A stretch of DNA of 64,000 nucleotides from Gnetum montanum (GCA_015680685.1 MNCI01003111.1:176030-240029), one strand, 5' to 3'. Counted from the first letter of the stretch, positions 24,262 through 36,689 are shown. The notes: generated from the letters alone by a model not told the origin. Numbers and translations: made by a program.

Positions 24262-24783
24262 AGGATAACTCTAGCCAATTATTGAGGACAAAATAACTTC
24301 ATTTTTGAATGAGCACATGCTGAAGGAAAAGTAGGTGGCTAGTTCCTACCTCCTCTATGAGGCAAAATTCAAGCTCCATAATGAAACAAAACAAAAGTTG
24401 GAGATAGCCAATGCAAAGCTTGAAGTTCTCAAAAGTAGATTCACTGATTAATGATTTGTTGTTGAGAACCTTGCTAGAAGGATGAATGACTACCAAGAAC
24501 TACAAAAACTTGTTAACACATTTGATATCAAATGTAAAAATTTTGTAGCCTAGTTTGTTAATACAAAGGAATTAATTTCTTCAATGCCTTGCTTGTGGGA
24601 CATTCCTCCACTAGCCCACATCAACAAAGTTGCATCAATTGTATATGACCCATGGAAAAAAAAGAAAAAGATGAAAGCACTTTTGGATGCTTTCAATCTT
24701 TTGGAAAATGCAACAGTAATAGCAGACCAACCTCAACCTTTAGCAACATCAAGATGGAACAAAGAACCATCAAAGCCTTAGGA
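24262..24783 (+). pseudogene. Coiled-coil C-terminal remnant of a retroelement ORF3
   Basis: The plus-strand frame reads through a few stops as a charged helical segment (DKITSFLNEHM, YEAKFKLHNETKQKLEIA, VENLARRMNDYQELQKL). It then reads MPCLWDIPPLAHI and ends near 24778 with a stop. Composition and position, between the interior and the 3' LTR, match the helical C-terminal part of ORF3 in the minus-strand elements. Function is unknown. Confidence 0.45.
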
Positions 24784-25046
24784 GACTTGACCTCCAAGCA
24801 CTATTTGAGACTTCATCACATCTTCATTAATTGTATAGGCACTTACTAAAAATTTTGTGAAGTGTCCAAATTTTGTTGTATTAGAGATTCATTTTTTATA
24901 AACAATTTACAATTTGAAACATAGAGTTAGTTAGAAGTTAGTATGTTTGTCTTTCTATTAATAAATTCTATACCTTTCAATTTTGTGAAAAGCTCAGTCT
25001 CGCTTTCTTTTACTTGAGGATGCATTTTTATTTAGTCATGGAGCTA

Positions 25047-26783
25047 TGATGAATAGTCAATAAGATAGGTTGCATCAACACATGCCTATTGACACAAGCT
25101 TGTCTTTGTATCATCATCAACTCATGGTAGGATGCATTCATGCAAATACGTTGACATTGATGCAGTCATTTCCTATATAAATGCATGTACTCCTCGCTTT
25201 TATGACACTTTTTAGTCATAGCCTTAGCAAAAATTTTGTAGTTCATTCCTTTTAGAGTTAGAATATTTTCTCTTTAAGTGCATGCAGTGTGGATCTAAGA
25301 GATTGTAAGGGGTTTTATTTGAGTGCTTATGTACCTAAATGCATTGGCATGAATGAAAATAAAATCAAGATTTCCTACATCTATTACTGCACTTAGATTA
25401 GATTATTATTTCTATTTGGCACTTCATTTCCATGCAGTTTACATTTATGCTCTTAAATAGTTAATATAATTAATCAAAAATATGTGAGTATGACCACTTT
25501 GAGTATAATGTATTAACACATGGCAATCCCAGTAGTGGGTATTCGGTACACTTAGTAATAACCACTTGGTAATTGAGTAGTGTTACTACTAGTTCAAGTT
25601 CTATATGACAAGTGGGAATGGATACTCCACTGTAAGATAGTTAGTTATTAGACTAGTTAATAGTGAGATAATTAATTATTCAACCTTTACTTAATCATCT
25701 AGCTGGTAGGAGAAAAATATATTAAAAATAATTATAAAAATAGACATCATATTCCTTAACCACACTTAACCATATGTACAGTTAAGAAACAAGTATGGAC
25801 TAAGAAGACAATGACCTTATGATGAGTAGTGAGTATACCTTATGCCCAACCATACAAATCACTAGTGTTCACTAAGCGATCTTATCAAATTCCATAGATT
25901 TTAGCTCTCTAAGTACACTGGGTCTAAGAGGTGAATCTAATAATCATGATCATTCTCTTCTCAATTCCACTTGTAAGGTGCAAGTGTATGGTTAAGTGCA
26001 ACTGAGGCATATTATTTTTTATCATTTTGTGTTTTATCATTTAATCGCCCAAGTGTTGAAAATAGAGTAATAAATGTTTAATTAATCTAATATGGAATTA
26101 ACACTTAACTGATCCTAACATAAGCATCCATTCCCACTTTTTGTACACATCCTAAACATGTTGCAATGCTATTGGGTTACCAAGCATTAGGTGCTATTGG
26201 GATTACCAAGCGTTAACGTATGCTTGAAGTGAGCATGCTTATGTGTGTTATTTAATTGTTATTCATTAATTACTTAGAAACATTAAAGTAAATTTCATGA
26301 ATATTAAATGCATAAGGGAAAAATTAATCTATTCTAAGTTTTGTAAGGTTTGTTCAGAAAAGCTCATCTTTATTGTTGTTCACACTAAGGTGCTCATGTA
26401 CATCAGTACTTGAATAAAGATCTGTATACATCTTTGACTCCTACTACTGGCACTCAGATAATATTCTAAGTCTGGAGAAAATAAACTGCAAGAGCTTCAC
26501 TACAACTCATGGAAAGACTACCATAAATGTGATAGGTAGGTGCACATTTATAGGTGATGACAGGGTGCTATGTCGATGGGTACTCATCAATGAAGAAAAT
26601 CCTACATTGATGGCATCTTGTTGACATGACCCAATGATGCACTTTTCATCACCTTACAAATCCATGATTCACTATTTAGAAATGTCAATCCCTTGAGTAA
26701 CTAAGTCTATGGAATTCAATTGGATCACCAGTGCATGCTATTGATTCATATGGTTAAGCGTAGGGGATACTTGCTACTCATCA
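25047..26783 (+). repeat. LTR (plus orientation) interrupted by a solo LTR
   Basis: It starts TGATGAATAG after a purine-rich 'catggagcta' and ends CTACTCATCA at 26783. A TATA box (TATAAATG, near 25175) and the 'ggcaatcccagtagtgggta' block near 25519 are present. The minus-oriented solo LTR 25820-26651 interrupts it. After 26656 it resumes with 'ctatggaattcaattggatc' and 'gattcatatggttaagcg', the expected 3' end. Without the insert it is about 900 bp, like the others. It is the 3' LTR of the element to its left. Confidence 0.85.
25820..26651 (-). repeat. Solo LTR with TSD CCTTA
   Basis: It runs from TGATGAGTAG to TTTTCATCA and carries the conserved 'cccaaccatacaaatcac' block near 25848 in reverse orientation. 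CCTTA occurs directly before it (25815-25819) and directly after it (26652-26656), a perfect 5-bp TSD. No interior is left, so it is a solo LTR formed by LTR-LTR recombination after insertion into an older LTR. Confidence 0.92.
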
Positions 26784-27430
26784 TTATTAAGGTATTAAAT
26801 TCCTAAATAGTCTATCCTAAGTGTAAGAAATAAATCTAGTCTAGCCTTTGCATAAAGTATCTATTCCCAACTCATCATACACATCTTGAACATATGCTAA
26901 TGTCATTAGGTTACTAAGTACCCACTCATGGACATATCAAGTGCTGTGCTGCTAGGATTAACCAACATTAGCATATTTATGCTTGAAGTTATTGATACTC
27001 ATGTGGTATAATGTAATGCTATGAATATAAAATAATTAGCTAAGTGCTTACAAATTAAAAAAAACAATTAAAAGTAAATGGTAATTAAAAAATTATGAAC
27101 TTAAACTAAGTGTTGTAATGAAGGAAATGGATCTTGATCTTATTACCACCATGAAAATATATTTAGGTAAATGATCACTCGAATAAGATTTTGTACAATC
27201 CATTTAGTTCATAATGCAGACACTTAGTAATTATTCTAAGTTATATGGTAAAAAAATGATAGAGAATTTTACTAAAGCTATTGACCAAATGATGTGAGGA
27301 ATGTTGTGGATGTATGCATTTATATAGGCATTTACTATACTTGCATTAACATTGTTGCATTGATGAAGTAAAGCATGTGTCAAGGCTACTACATCAACAT
27401 TGCTATGTTGACGTAACTTCCTAAAATCAA
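26784..27430 (-). repeat. Truncated LTR, minus orientation
   Basis: It matches the right two thirds of the minus-oriented LTRs: 'tcttgaacatatgctaatgtc', 'aggttactaagta', 'ttatgcttgaagt', a 'ttatataggca' TATA complement near 27331 and U3-like 'catcaacattgctatgttga'. The first 250 bp or so, with the TGATGAG end, are missing. It abuts the preceding plus-oriented LTR. Confidence 0.65.
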
Positions 27431-27865
27431 GTTACATTAGAAGGATTAATATTTAGCAAAATGAAGTTACTTTGCCATAGAAAACTAATCAATTCATGTT
27501 ATAAAACTTAGTGTATTGACTTTTGTATTACTTAAAGGAATCAAGGTGACCAACAATTTGTTTGGTTTTGTGATTTGTGTAATTATATATAATTTCAAAA
27601 GAAAAACTACATTTTACATAATACCCTTGATGATTTAAGAGGGCTATAATACCTTATCCTTGTCTTCTTGTAAACCTCCTCAATGCTTACCTTAATGTTG
27701 CTACTTTTTAAAAAAGTCAACTACGTTGAAGTTTTGTTGGTTACAAAAACTAGCAAATCTTATCTAGGTGACTTTAATAATATCATAACTGGTAAAAATA
27801 AATAATAAATTTCTATAGATCAATAAGGAAAACCTTATTTTTATATGAAAGAATAAATTTTTGAA

Positions 27866-28010
27866 TGGTAATGTTAGGTTAGGCCTATACTACCTAAGAC
27901 ATACCCCTAAGCTTGCAACATAGCAACTATAAATAGGATGGTGATATTGGGGTTTAAACTTAGCACCTTTGAGAACAAAGCTATGCAAGCTAACCAATTG
28001 ACCAAGGATT
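27866..28010 (-). repeat. tRNA-derived SINE-like repeat, family 3
   Basis: On the minus strand it begins 'tggtcaattggttagcttgc', close to a tRNA A box (about 27985-28003 on the plus strand). About 30 bp later it has the B-box-like 'tttaaacccc' (27949-27958). Box spacing and orientation fit a tRNA-derived SINE. I saw no second copy, and the far end is approximate. Confidence 0.45.
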
Positions 28011-28539
28011 AATCAATATACATAGTGAGTGAATTCAAATCACCTTTAACTTAAAAAGACAAATAAAGGTACCATGATAACTTAGCTATTAAAGGTATAT
28101 TTTCATAATATATATGCATAATTTGATTGAAAAATTTCTAAGAAGTATGTTATAATACTTGGTATTAGGTGGATCTATAAAATTTTATAATAATTACTAA
28201 TTTAGGTAGCTACATATCAATAATGAAATATAGCATCCACCAACTTTGCCACTTTGCATTCTCTTAAAATATGTGTAATAGGACTAGAAAATTTATTTAT
28301 GTTTTCATAACATAGTGTCAAAGCTATGTAGGATTACACAATTATTTTTAGAATTCACTAATAATATGACTGGGTCAATTATTGTAGCCATAACTTGAGT
28401 AGTGTGCTTACCTAGAGCTTTATAACTATTAATTTTGGAATAAAGTATTTTTCAAACTTATATGGTACAATGTTGATAGAGTTTTAGCAAACATGTTGAG
28501 AAAAATCCTCTTGCAAAATAGCCAATCATGAGGTTACAA
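28011..28539. other. Gene-free AT-rich spacer
   Basis: I see no reading frame, repeat match or structured element in this stretch. Confidence 0.4.
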
Positions 28540-29208
28540 ATTAACAAGCAAGTTCATGGGCTAGGCAAATGTTTTCTTAAGAAATAGGCCTACTAGGTAT
28601 GTTAGAAACAACTTAGTAGTGGGTAGTCAATAGGGGTGGACTTACTCGAGTGATACGTAATATTATCTTGAAGAGTTAAGCATTAGGTCAAGGATGAAAT
28701 GGGAAATCGACCAATGGGAGATTCTCTACTTTAGTCAAGGAACAACCTTAGAGTTATTCTAGGTAAGGAATGGATAAACATTAGTATCCTAAGTGTTTGA
28801 TGTCGTAATGGAGAAGTCTTTCATTGGACACTTAGTCATTGTTGTGACTACCTATGGAAAAGTTTTTGGTCAGTGTGCAACTATCATGTGATCAAATTCT
28901 ATGCCTACAGCTTAAGTGTTGAGGGTTGGGGAAGTGAGGAGTAAATAGTGGTTCCATGGTTAGCAATTAAGGAGTAGCGAACCTCCCAGGTTTCTAGCTA
29001 TCTTATTACGACATTTTGCCCATTCTGTAATAGTGTGTGTCATGGTCCTTCTCTATTTAATGTGACTACTGTGTGTCAAATATGTTGTACTGGGGTACAT
29101 GAAGGGTGTCACATGGGATGGGAAGTATGTTCATATCGCAATTGTGTTGTTGGCACTGTATCCCTCAGATGGTAAGGATGTCCATAATAAATTAAATCTA
29201 ATCAAGTT
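28540..29208 (+). repeat. Internal retroelement repeat, copy 2, cut by element 1
   Basis: It matches 23221-23920 up to 'aatctaatcaagtt' and ends exactly where the LTR of element 1 begins. In copy 1 the sequence continues 'caagcaataatag', which is not found on the far side of element 1. Confidence 0.8.
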
Positions 29209-30117
29209 TGATGAGTGGTGAAGGTACCTCTACACTCAACCATATGAATTACGAAGCATTCACGCACGATCCAGTTGAATTTCGCAGACTATATAGTTTT
29301 TAGTGCACTAGTCATCTAGGAAGTAAACCTTGCCCTAAAGGTCATTCGTTGTCTTTCCAATTACACTTGTGATGTACAAAGGTATGGTTAAGTATAATTG
29401 AGGCATATGATTTTTATTACTTTATGTTTTATGTTCTTTGGTACTTAAAGTAGAGAGATGAAGTAATTTAATAACTAATTTAATTTAACTAAACTAGTCT
29501 CTAACTAGTCCTAACATAAGCATCTGGTTCCACTTTCCATACATATCTTGAACCCATGTATCCATTGCTGGGTTACCAAGCGCTATGCTATTGGGTGCAC
29601 TAAGCAGTAATATTGTTGGGACTACCAAGCAAATACGTGTTTATGCTCAAAGTAGTCATACTTATGTGTTTAATCTATTTAGCTAAAATAATTAACTAAT
29701 TTTTAAATTCTAATTTAGCTTAATTAATTACATATTTAATGAAAATAATGAATGCATAAATAAATCATTAATCTATTCTAAGTGCTGCAAGGTTTGATCA
29801 AAAGGCTTGTCTTTATTATTGTACACACACTGGCATGGTTTAGGTACAACAGTACTTGAATAAAGATCCGTATACTTTCTGACTCCTATTGTGGGCACTT
29901 AGAAAAATATTCTAACTTTCAAGTGCAAAAATGCAAGATCTTTGCTACTACTATGACTTAATTCCCCATAAACATGACTGTGATCTTGTATTTATAGTTT
30001 TTATTACAAGGTTGCATTGACAGGGCCAGATCGATAGGACAACACCATGCAAATAAGGTCCTATTGATGAGGTCACGTTAGTGAGGGTCCATCGATGTGA
30101 CACTTTGATGCTCATCA
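29209..30117 (-). repeat. 3' LTR of element 1
   Basis: It runs TGATGAG...CTCATCA, a perfect 7-bp terminal inverted repeat. It aligns along its full length with 41200-42129. The TATA complement 'tatttatag' lies near 29990, followed on the plus strand by U3 repeats built on TTGATG and CATCGATG. Confidence 0.92.
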
Positions 30118-30379
30118 TACCTGACAAATAAATGAAAACTTGTCCTTGAGTTCCTTTACAAAATTGGAAAGGTATGGGATTATTGACTGACTCTTAACAT
30201 AACAAACTAACTTGACAAAATTAAGTGCTTGAGTGTACAAATCAACACATTTTAAAAATTGTGGTGTTCATGATACAAAATTGAACACCATGACATGGCT
30301 ACAAAAAATTGGATAGCATATCCATTGATAGAGTGAAGATAGTGGAGAAAATTGGATAGTGGAGGCTTCTAAGGTTTTG
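30118..30379. other. Non-coding junction between ORF3 and the 3' LTR of element 1
   Basis: This short stretch holds the polypurine-tract position beside the LTR (minus strand 'tgtcaggta') and then sequence shared with the same place in element 2 ('aaatgaaaactygtccttga', also near 45840). No frame is supported. Confidence 0.5.
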
Positions 30380-33193
30380 AAGGACCTTCACTGGCTTCGA
30401 GCATGTGTGGTGGCTAAGGCAGCTATGGTTATCCTATTGTGGTTGCAACCTCTGGTGGAAGGTGAAAGGCATTCAATAATGCCTTCATCTTCTCATCCTT
30501 AGTTCAGGGATCATTCACAATCCAATGTGGACTAGAATTGGGATATCACATGAACAAAACATTACTAGGAACATCTCCTTTACATTGAAAAACTAGGTAG
30601 TGAACTATTTACATTCGACATCGAACACCCTAACTATGTTTTGTAGCTCCTAGTAGTCATTCATTCTTCTAGCCAAGTTCTTAGCAATAGATATTTGATT
30701 AGTGTATTTGCACTTGATAACTTCTAGTTCAACATTTTCCATGGGAAGCTTTTGCTTGGTGTCTTTGTGATGTTTGAACTCCACCTCATACAATAAGTAT
30801 GAGTTGGCCACTTGTTTCTCTAGTTTTGACCATGGTTATTTGGTAGTCAACATGGCTAGATTTGTATATTGGAGATTGGTGAGCTCCATTTATTCTATCA
30901 TCTCCTCAATTTGTAACTCCTTTATGTAGATTTCTACCTTTTTGTAGGCATCTATCCCATCAATGATAAGCTACCAATCTTCTCCTCCTTACTGAAGTTG
31001 CTAAAGGGCTTCATTCACTTTCACCTTTGCCAACTAGATGTGTTTTTCATTCACTTCATTTTGTAGATCGACCTACTCTATGTAATGATCTTTGACTCTC
31101 TCAAATTTGAGAGCCTTTGATTTCCAGGTGGCTACCTTGATCATAGTTTTTTGGAGAAGGGCACAAACCTCCTCCATGGAGAGGTTTCTATTTTCTGTTA
31201 TCAATATCCTCAGTTCTATGTTTTCTTTGGTTAGTTGCTCCTATTATTAATGGATGAAGTTAGTTAATTTTTGTTTGTGCTCATCAACATTTTGCAAGTG
31301 ATGGTTCTTTGCGATCAATAACATATTCTCCTAGTGGGTCTAATCCAAGGCTTTCTAAATTTTATGTTGTGTGGCCTCTACCAAGGATCAATAGAATACC
31401 ATTGTATCCATTGCATCCTCAACCCCTTTCAATTTAGTGTGAAGTTTTTCAATAGCTCCATCTCTTGTTAATGCCAAGTTGAGAAATGCAGGGTCAGTAA
31501 TTTGGGCTCTTAATTCGATAACTTTAGCAACTAAGAATTTGTTTAGCTCCTTGGCTATTTTGAGTTGCCCCTCTAAGATGATGTTCTTTCCCCTTGCCTC
31601 TAGCAGCTTTGACTAAGTTATAGTAATATTTTTTGGAAGGTCAAAGACATTTGGAAGTTGTTGTCTAGTTCCCACCAGTCGATCAAGTAGTTCTTCATGC
31701 TATGCTACATTTATCCTGTGGCTTGTGATTCCTACAGATGTTTGCACATCCTTGAGTGTAGTGACATCTAGTATAGATGCTACAAGTGCATTAAGTGTTT
31801 CAGCTATTTAGTCAACAATTACCTGTACTACTGTCTCTTGCCCTTGGTGTTACATCACTAATATTGTTGCCCCCTCACCTTCCTCCAAGCCCACTTAGAA
31901 AGTCATGGAATTCCTAGAGATTTTTGGGAGTGATTGTTATTATGTGAAGGATACCATGACCTCTCTAGTGCTAGGATTCAACCTTGTAGGAAACTACATT
32001 TTTTGGGTTGAGAAAATAGATCCACCTCCACCCATCAAGCTGATTGTTTGGGCCACCTCATTTAGGTGACTCATTACTAATATGTACATAGATGGGTAGT
32101 TGCCACTTGTGCTTGCTGATTTTTCTTATTTTCTCAAGAGTCATTCTCAGTATTCACACAATTGTTATGTTGTTATAGCGATGTCTGACATAGTTGTTTG
32201 TGTGGTTGGTGGAGGTGATGATAGCTGCTCCTCTTCTTGAATGGTAATCGTAGGCATCTTGTCTTTCATCATCTCTACCCAATTAGCAACTAGAGCATGC
32301 TTGATAGCATCATTTTTATAATGGACTATTCCTTCCCTTTGATAGAGTTTTCTGATGAGGCATGGGAAGGGGAGTGCGTTCCTTTCACATTCATTTTCTT
32401 TAAAATGCTTCTCCATCTCTAGATAGATTAGTTGTGGAAGGTTGACAAGGAATCGTCCACTTAGATTGGCACATGCTTAGAAAGAAAAGGTAGTGATTTT
32501 AGTTGGCCTCATCATGGGATTGAGGTGGAATGCTACAATCTTGTCATGGATCCTCTCTACTAGTGTGAGTGTGCCAAAATCTTTGGGATTGACACCATAT
32601 CATTGTTGCATCCATTCTTTCTTGGTGCTGGTGTTTGCCTGCATTAGAATCTTAGCAAGACTTGCCCCCATTTTTGGCAACCTGAGCACTTTAGTAATGG
32701 CTTGCACTAAGTAGGACACTAAGATGTCCTTGACTTTTACTATGGATGTAGGCTACATGTTGTTCCAGAATAAAAATGTCTCTCCCATGTACCACTCCCT
32801 AGTGGAAGTGATGATTGGCCACATGAGAGAGGCCTTCAATTGGTCTTGGACTTCTTATGGTGCTTGATCTAGGAAAAGGCCAAAATTTAACTCCTGGAGC
32901 ACCCTTTTTTGGACCTCCCTTAATCTAATTTGATTTAGGCAAGCTTCTATCAAGGTCACCTTGAAATTTTCTTATTGAGTTGGTGCATCATCCCGATGGG
33001 AGTTTTCTATTGCTATTGCTAGTTCTAGAATTTGTTAAATAGATTCCACCTTGGCCTCTTCCCTACCAGAACATGTGGCATGGGTTGCAAGTAGTTCTTC
33101 TTGGGCTTGTTCTTGGTCCCTTCTCATTCTAGACCATTTCTTCCTTGGTTGAGATAGTTTTGCCTCCTATGTGTGCTTTCCTTTTGGTGCCAT
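30380..33193 (-). pseudogene. ORF3 of element 1: putative plant transposon-protein domain plus coiled coil
   Basis: The minus-strand ATG at 33193 opens MAPKGKHT and a basic N-terminal region. Through several stops the frame then reads a domain with VKDILVSYLVQAITKVLRLP and a Leu-Pro-Phe-Pro-Cys-Leu motif at about 32355-32370. It resembles the family annotated in plants as 'putative plant transposon protein', found beside retroelements. The second half (32150-30400) is mostly helical and charged. The element 3 copy at 57995-58231 aligns (LPFPYLIRKL). The function is unknown; env-like ORFs occupy the same place in Athila and Calypso elements. Confidence 0.6.
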
Positions 33194-33483
33194 CTGCAGT
33201 TACAACACATCCATGGATTAGTAGATACAATGTGTAACTTCAAATTTTTGAATACCTTGTCTCGTTAGTCAGTTATACTTTGGCTAAGGTTGGACCATGG
33301 CATATTGATTATTTTATTAATTATTTATTGTAAATGTCACTGGAGCTTGTTGAAAAGGTTTAACTCTTGTAATTTGGTGTTTAATAGTTGATTTCTTAAT
33401 TAAACCTTTGTGGGAGTTAGAAAAATGGAAATTTTTTTTTATCAAAAATGGCACATTTGTGGTCCCCATGATGAAGAGCTTAC
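33194..33483 (-). other. Predicted 5'-leader intron of ORF3 (element 1)
   Basis: On the minus strand a consensus donor GAAG|GTAAGC lies at 33483 and an acceptor ACTGCAG at 33200-33194, directly before the ORF3 ATG. A branch-point-like CTACTAAT lies about 30 bp upstream of the acceptor. Elements 2 and 3 also place AG directly before their ORF3 ATG (TTGTAG|ATGG and TTGAAG|ATGG). Splicing is inferred from these motifs only. Confidence 0.45.
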
Positions 33484-33630
33484 CTTCGGTAGTTGCAGGG
33501 TTGAAGAATAGAGTGATTTGGATAAACAGTTAGGAATTTATGGGCTTTGGAAGGTTTTGGGCATTGAAAATTTGAAAAACTCCCTTGGCATTTGTGAGAA
33601 AATGTAAAAATTTCCAAGGGGAATCATGCA

Positions 33631-33730
33631 TATATATAGAAGTTTTCTACTACATCGATGGGGCCTCATATAGGGGGCCTCATAAACTAGTCTACTCCAT
33701 TTATGGGGCCTTATATATAGAGCCTGATGG
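33631..33730 (-). promoter_or_regulatory. Internal U3-like promoter upstream of ORF3 (element 1)
   Basis: A TATATATA at 33631-33638 is preceded, in the minus-strand sense, by short repeats of the GATGGGGCC/GGGGCCT type (33658-33712). The U3 of element 1's own LTR (41985-42115) has the same motifs next to its own TATA. The same TATA-plus-repeat layout recurs before ORF3 in elements 2 and 3. Promoter activity is inferred. Confidence 0.45.
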
Positions 33731-35300
33731 AAAAATTTTGAAATTTTAATATCTTAAAAAATACAAGGAATTTTTTATGAATTTGGGATCTATGGAGTCC
33801 CAGAAAAGCCAAGAATATGAGAAAATCATTGAAGAATGTCTTTGAAAGCTCAAAAATTGTAAAATTTGATGGAGAATGTAGTTATTGAACAAAATATGAA
33901 AAGAAGCACATGGTTTGATGTAGAAAATGGGTGTACAAAAGATTTTTATTGCAGGAATGCCTAAGGATAAAGTGCTTAATGAACACAACCAAAAGAGATG
34001 AAAGTGGATCCTTCCCATAGTAGACACATGCCTTGTTTGCCCTTGCATAACCTCAAGCTAAGGGGTCTGTGGGCCCCATAGGTGACTAATGATCGATGAA
34101 AGTTAAGGATAAAAACTTGGAAGATTCTACCTAAGAATTCAAGTATGTTAGACTAAGACATCGAATCAAGAACATGGAAATTGGTAGTGAGGTGAATTAT
34201 GATTAGTAGAGATGGATGATGTAGAAGGTGAAATGGAATTGCAAATTGAGATCATAAAAAGCCCCTTGTGGATTTTTGTGTTTAAAATGACCTCAGAAGT
34301 TCCATCCTTAGTCCAAACCAAAACCAACCTCTTTTAGTGACTTCACATTGCCACTTCAAGATTGATCCACCCACTTGAGACACAAGAGTGCACCCATAGA
34401 ACAACCACCATTTCATTAAGAGAAAATAAAAAGAGAAGCAAGAAGTAAGAGTAGACCTTAGTTAGAGGGGACCTTCAGGCATGGGTAGCATGTCTTTCTA
34501 GTCCCATAACTAATGCTTGTAGCCTATTTATTTGTTTAAGGGATGTTCTTTAAATTTCCATTATGTTTTTTTGTTTTGTTTTTTTTTTTCTTTTCTTTCT
34601 TTTTGAATGGGAACCACACCATGCAAATATTTTATTTGACTTCCTATTATTGAATGACATGGAATGGTAAGAAGTTTATGAAAACACTCAAGAACCTAAG
34701 TAAGTAGAAGAGTACAAAGAGTATTGAGTCCCCTTGAAGTCACACCTTGTACAATCCTTTGAATCCTTTTCAATTCTAAAATCTACCAAGATCACCAATT
34801 TATTAAAATTTTATTTAATGAAAGGGACCAGAAACTTCCAAAACAAGGAAAATCATAGAGTTTGTGAATGGGTGGATGTCATGGACTCACTGCCTATTCC
34901 ATGAAAAAGAAACCATGACTTAGCCATTGGCACAAAAATTCAAAAATAGAAACCAAACATTAGCAAACAAAACATAAAGCACAAACCGCCATTAGTAATA
35001 GCTACAGCACCATTGTGTCCTATTGGCACAAAGCACATTTATTAGCAAAAACTTGAGAATCACACTTAAACAAAACAAAGTAAAATATAGAAGAAAGTTT
35101 AAAATGTTCAAGAAAGATTTGAATGTATTAACGATGGTGTAAAACAAAAAATGGTGTAAAGTAGGAAAAATTTTGAAAATCAAAAAGGTGTAAAATAAAC
35201 AACTATAAAGAAAAAAATGTGCAAAAAAAAAAAATAAAAAAAATAAGGAGCCATATGGATGATTAGCATAGATTGCCATCTCCCCCATGATTGAGTTGGA
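33731..35300 (-). other. Non-coding spacer between integrase and ORF3 (element 1)
   Basis: No frame is supported. The spacer shares 'gcatgggtarcatgtctttctag' blocks (near 34478) with the same place in element 2 (near 47920) and element 3 (near 60330), so it is an inherited part of the element. The stretch 35040-35250 is purine-rich on the plus strand. Confidence 0.6.
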
Positions 35301-35639
35301 AGGAGGAGATCTGAAAAATTGAGCATGGTTGTCCATCTTCTGAGGTGTTCATTGTGCTGGCTTGCTTGGGCTCATGAAAAGGCTTCACTTGTTGGATATT
35401 AACCAACTACTTTTTATTTGGGCTCTCAAGTTTGTATATGGTTATGGTTTTAGAAGAAAAGGTTTCATCAATTATATACAATCCCTCCCACAATGTTTGA
35501 AACTTTTTTTTTTGGGGTACGTGTGTGGGGTTCTAGTAGAGAACCTTATCTATAGGTTGAAATTTTACTTTTCATGTTCTAGGGTCATTTCATTGCTTAT
35601 TGAATGCCTTGTGTACTTCATTCAAAAATAGGGCTAATA

Positions 35640-36520
35640 ATCTATTTTCGTCTAGCACATTGAGGTTGATTAGTCTTTCTTTTTGTGCTAGAATTAGGTT
35701 AAGATTTAGATCATAGGCTATTGAGAGTGTATTGAGCTTAGATTAAATTAAGAGTGTTGGAAGTTTTTCGTACACTAGCTCATAGGGAGAGTAGCCAATA
35801 GGAAGTTTCCATGTTGAGCGGTAGGCCCAAAGGGCATCATTGAGGTTTTTGCTCTAGTCTCTCCTATATTTGCTTATGGTCCTTATTAGGATCTTTGTGA
35901 TCTCCTTATTGGTTACTTTTGCTTGACCATTAGCTTGGGAGGTGATAAGGTGTTGTTAATTTATGTTCAACCCCTAAGTGTTGCATGAGTTTTTGAAAAA
36001 TGGTACTTTTAAAATGAGTTCCATTATTAGAAATTAGTGCATGTGGCATCCCAAACCTATTTACAACATTTTTTGTACAAATCTAGTAGTAGTGGATAAT
36101 GTACAGTTGATGACAATTGTTTCTTCTACTCATTTAGTACAGTACTTGACTGCTATGATGATGTATGCCTTTTCATTGGACATGGGTGTGATGGGATCCA
36201 TGAAGTCTATGCTTCATATGTCAAAGGGCTTCAGTGGTTGAATCCACTATTGAGAATCCTCTATTTAAGTGGTCATCCCACCATCTCATTGATAGAACTC
36301 ACAAGATCAGACAAACTGGTGGGCATCCTTGAAGATTGTAGGAAAATAGTATCTTACCATTAGGACTTTTATGGCCATGTGTCTCCAAATATAGTGGCTT
36401 CTAGAAGGGCCTTCACAAGCATTCTAGAGAATGTGCAATTGGTCTATATTAGGGACACATCAACAAACTAGGCCATCGACACACACCTTGTAAAGATGTT
36501 CATTGATTTTCATGAAGTAC
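35640..36520 (-). pseudogene. Integrase of element 1
   Basis: Retroviral-type integrase inserts element cDNA into the host chromosome. The minus strand reads a zinc-binding remnant with CPPVC near 36330. The core segment VNRFGMPHALISNNGTHFKS follows near 36005-36065. In this family the motif is normally SDNG, so the second catalytic Asp has become Asn. Several stops break the frame. It follows RNase H directly, the usual Ty3/gypsy order. Confidence 0.75.
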
Positions 36521-36689
36521 TTAGCCTAATGAAGAAACTGTTGTTTCTTCCTAAAGTTTAGATCTTGTGGCATCTCTTGAGCGAGAAGGTAAGTGAGGAT
36601 GCTATCATACCATTTTATTTCTATGGGCATCTGTTCATTTATTACTTCTGGAAAGAGGAGTTCATCTAGAAATTGATTATAGATTAAAC

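Larger units (their letters stand above)
21786..25046 (+). mobile_element. Decayed interior of a plus-strand LTR element (3' part)
   Basis: No intact gene is visible. The region runs into a polypurine-like 'catggagcta' immediately before the LTR at 25047, so it is the 3' interior of a plus-strand element. Long stretches stay open on the plus strand if single stops are read through, for example 22710-22850 and 23350-23560. That suggests former coding sequence, but I cannot name the product. The part 23221-23920 recurs at 28540-29208. The left boundary against the LINE fragment is approximate. Confidence 0.5.
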
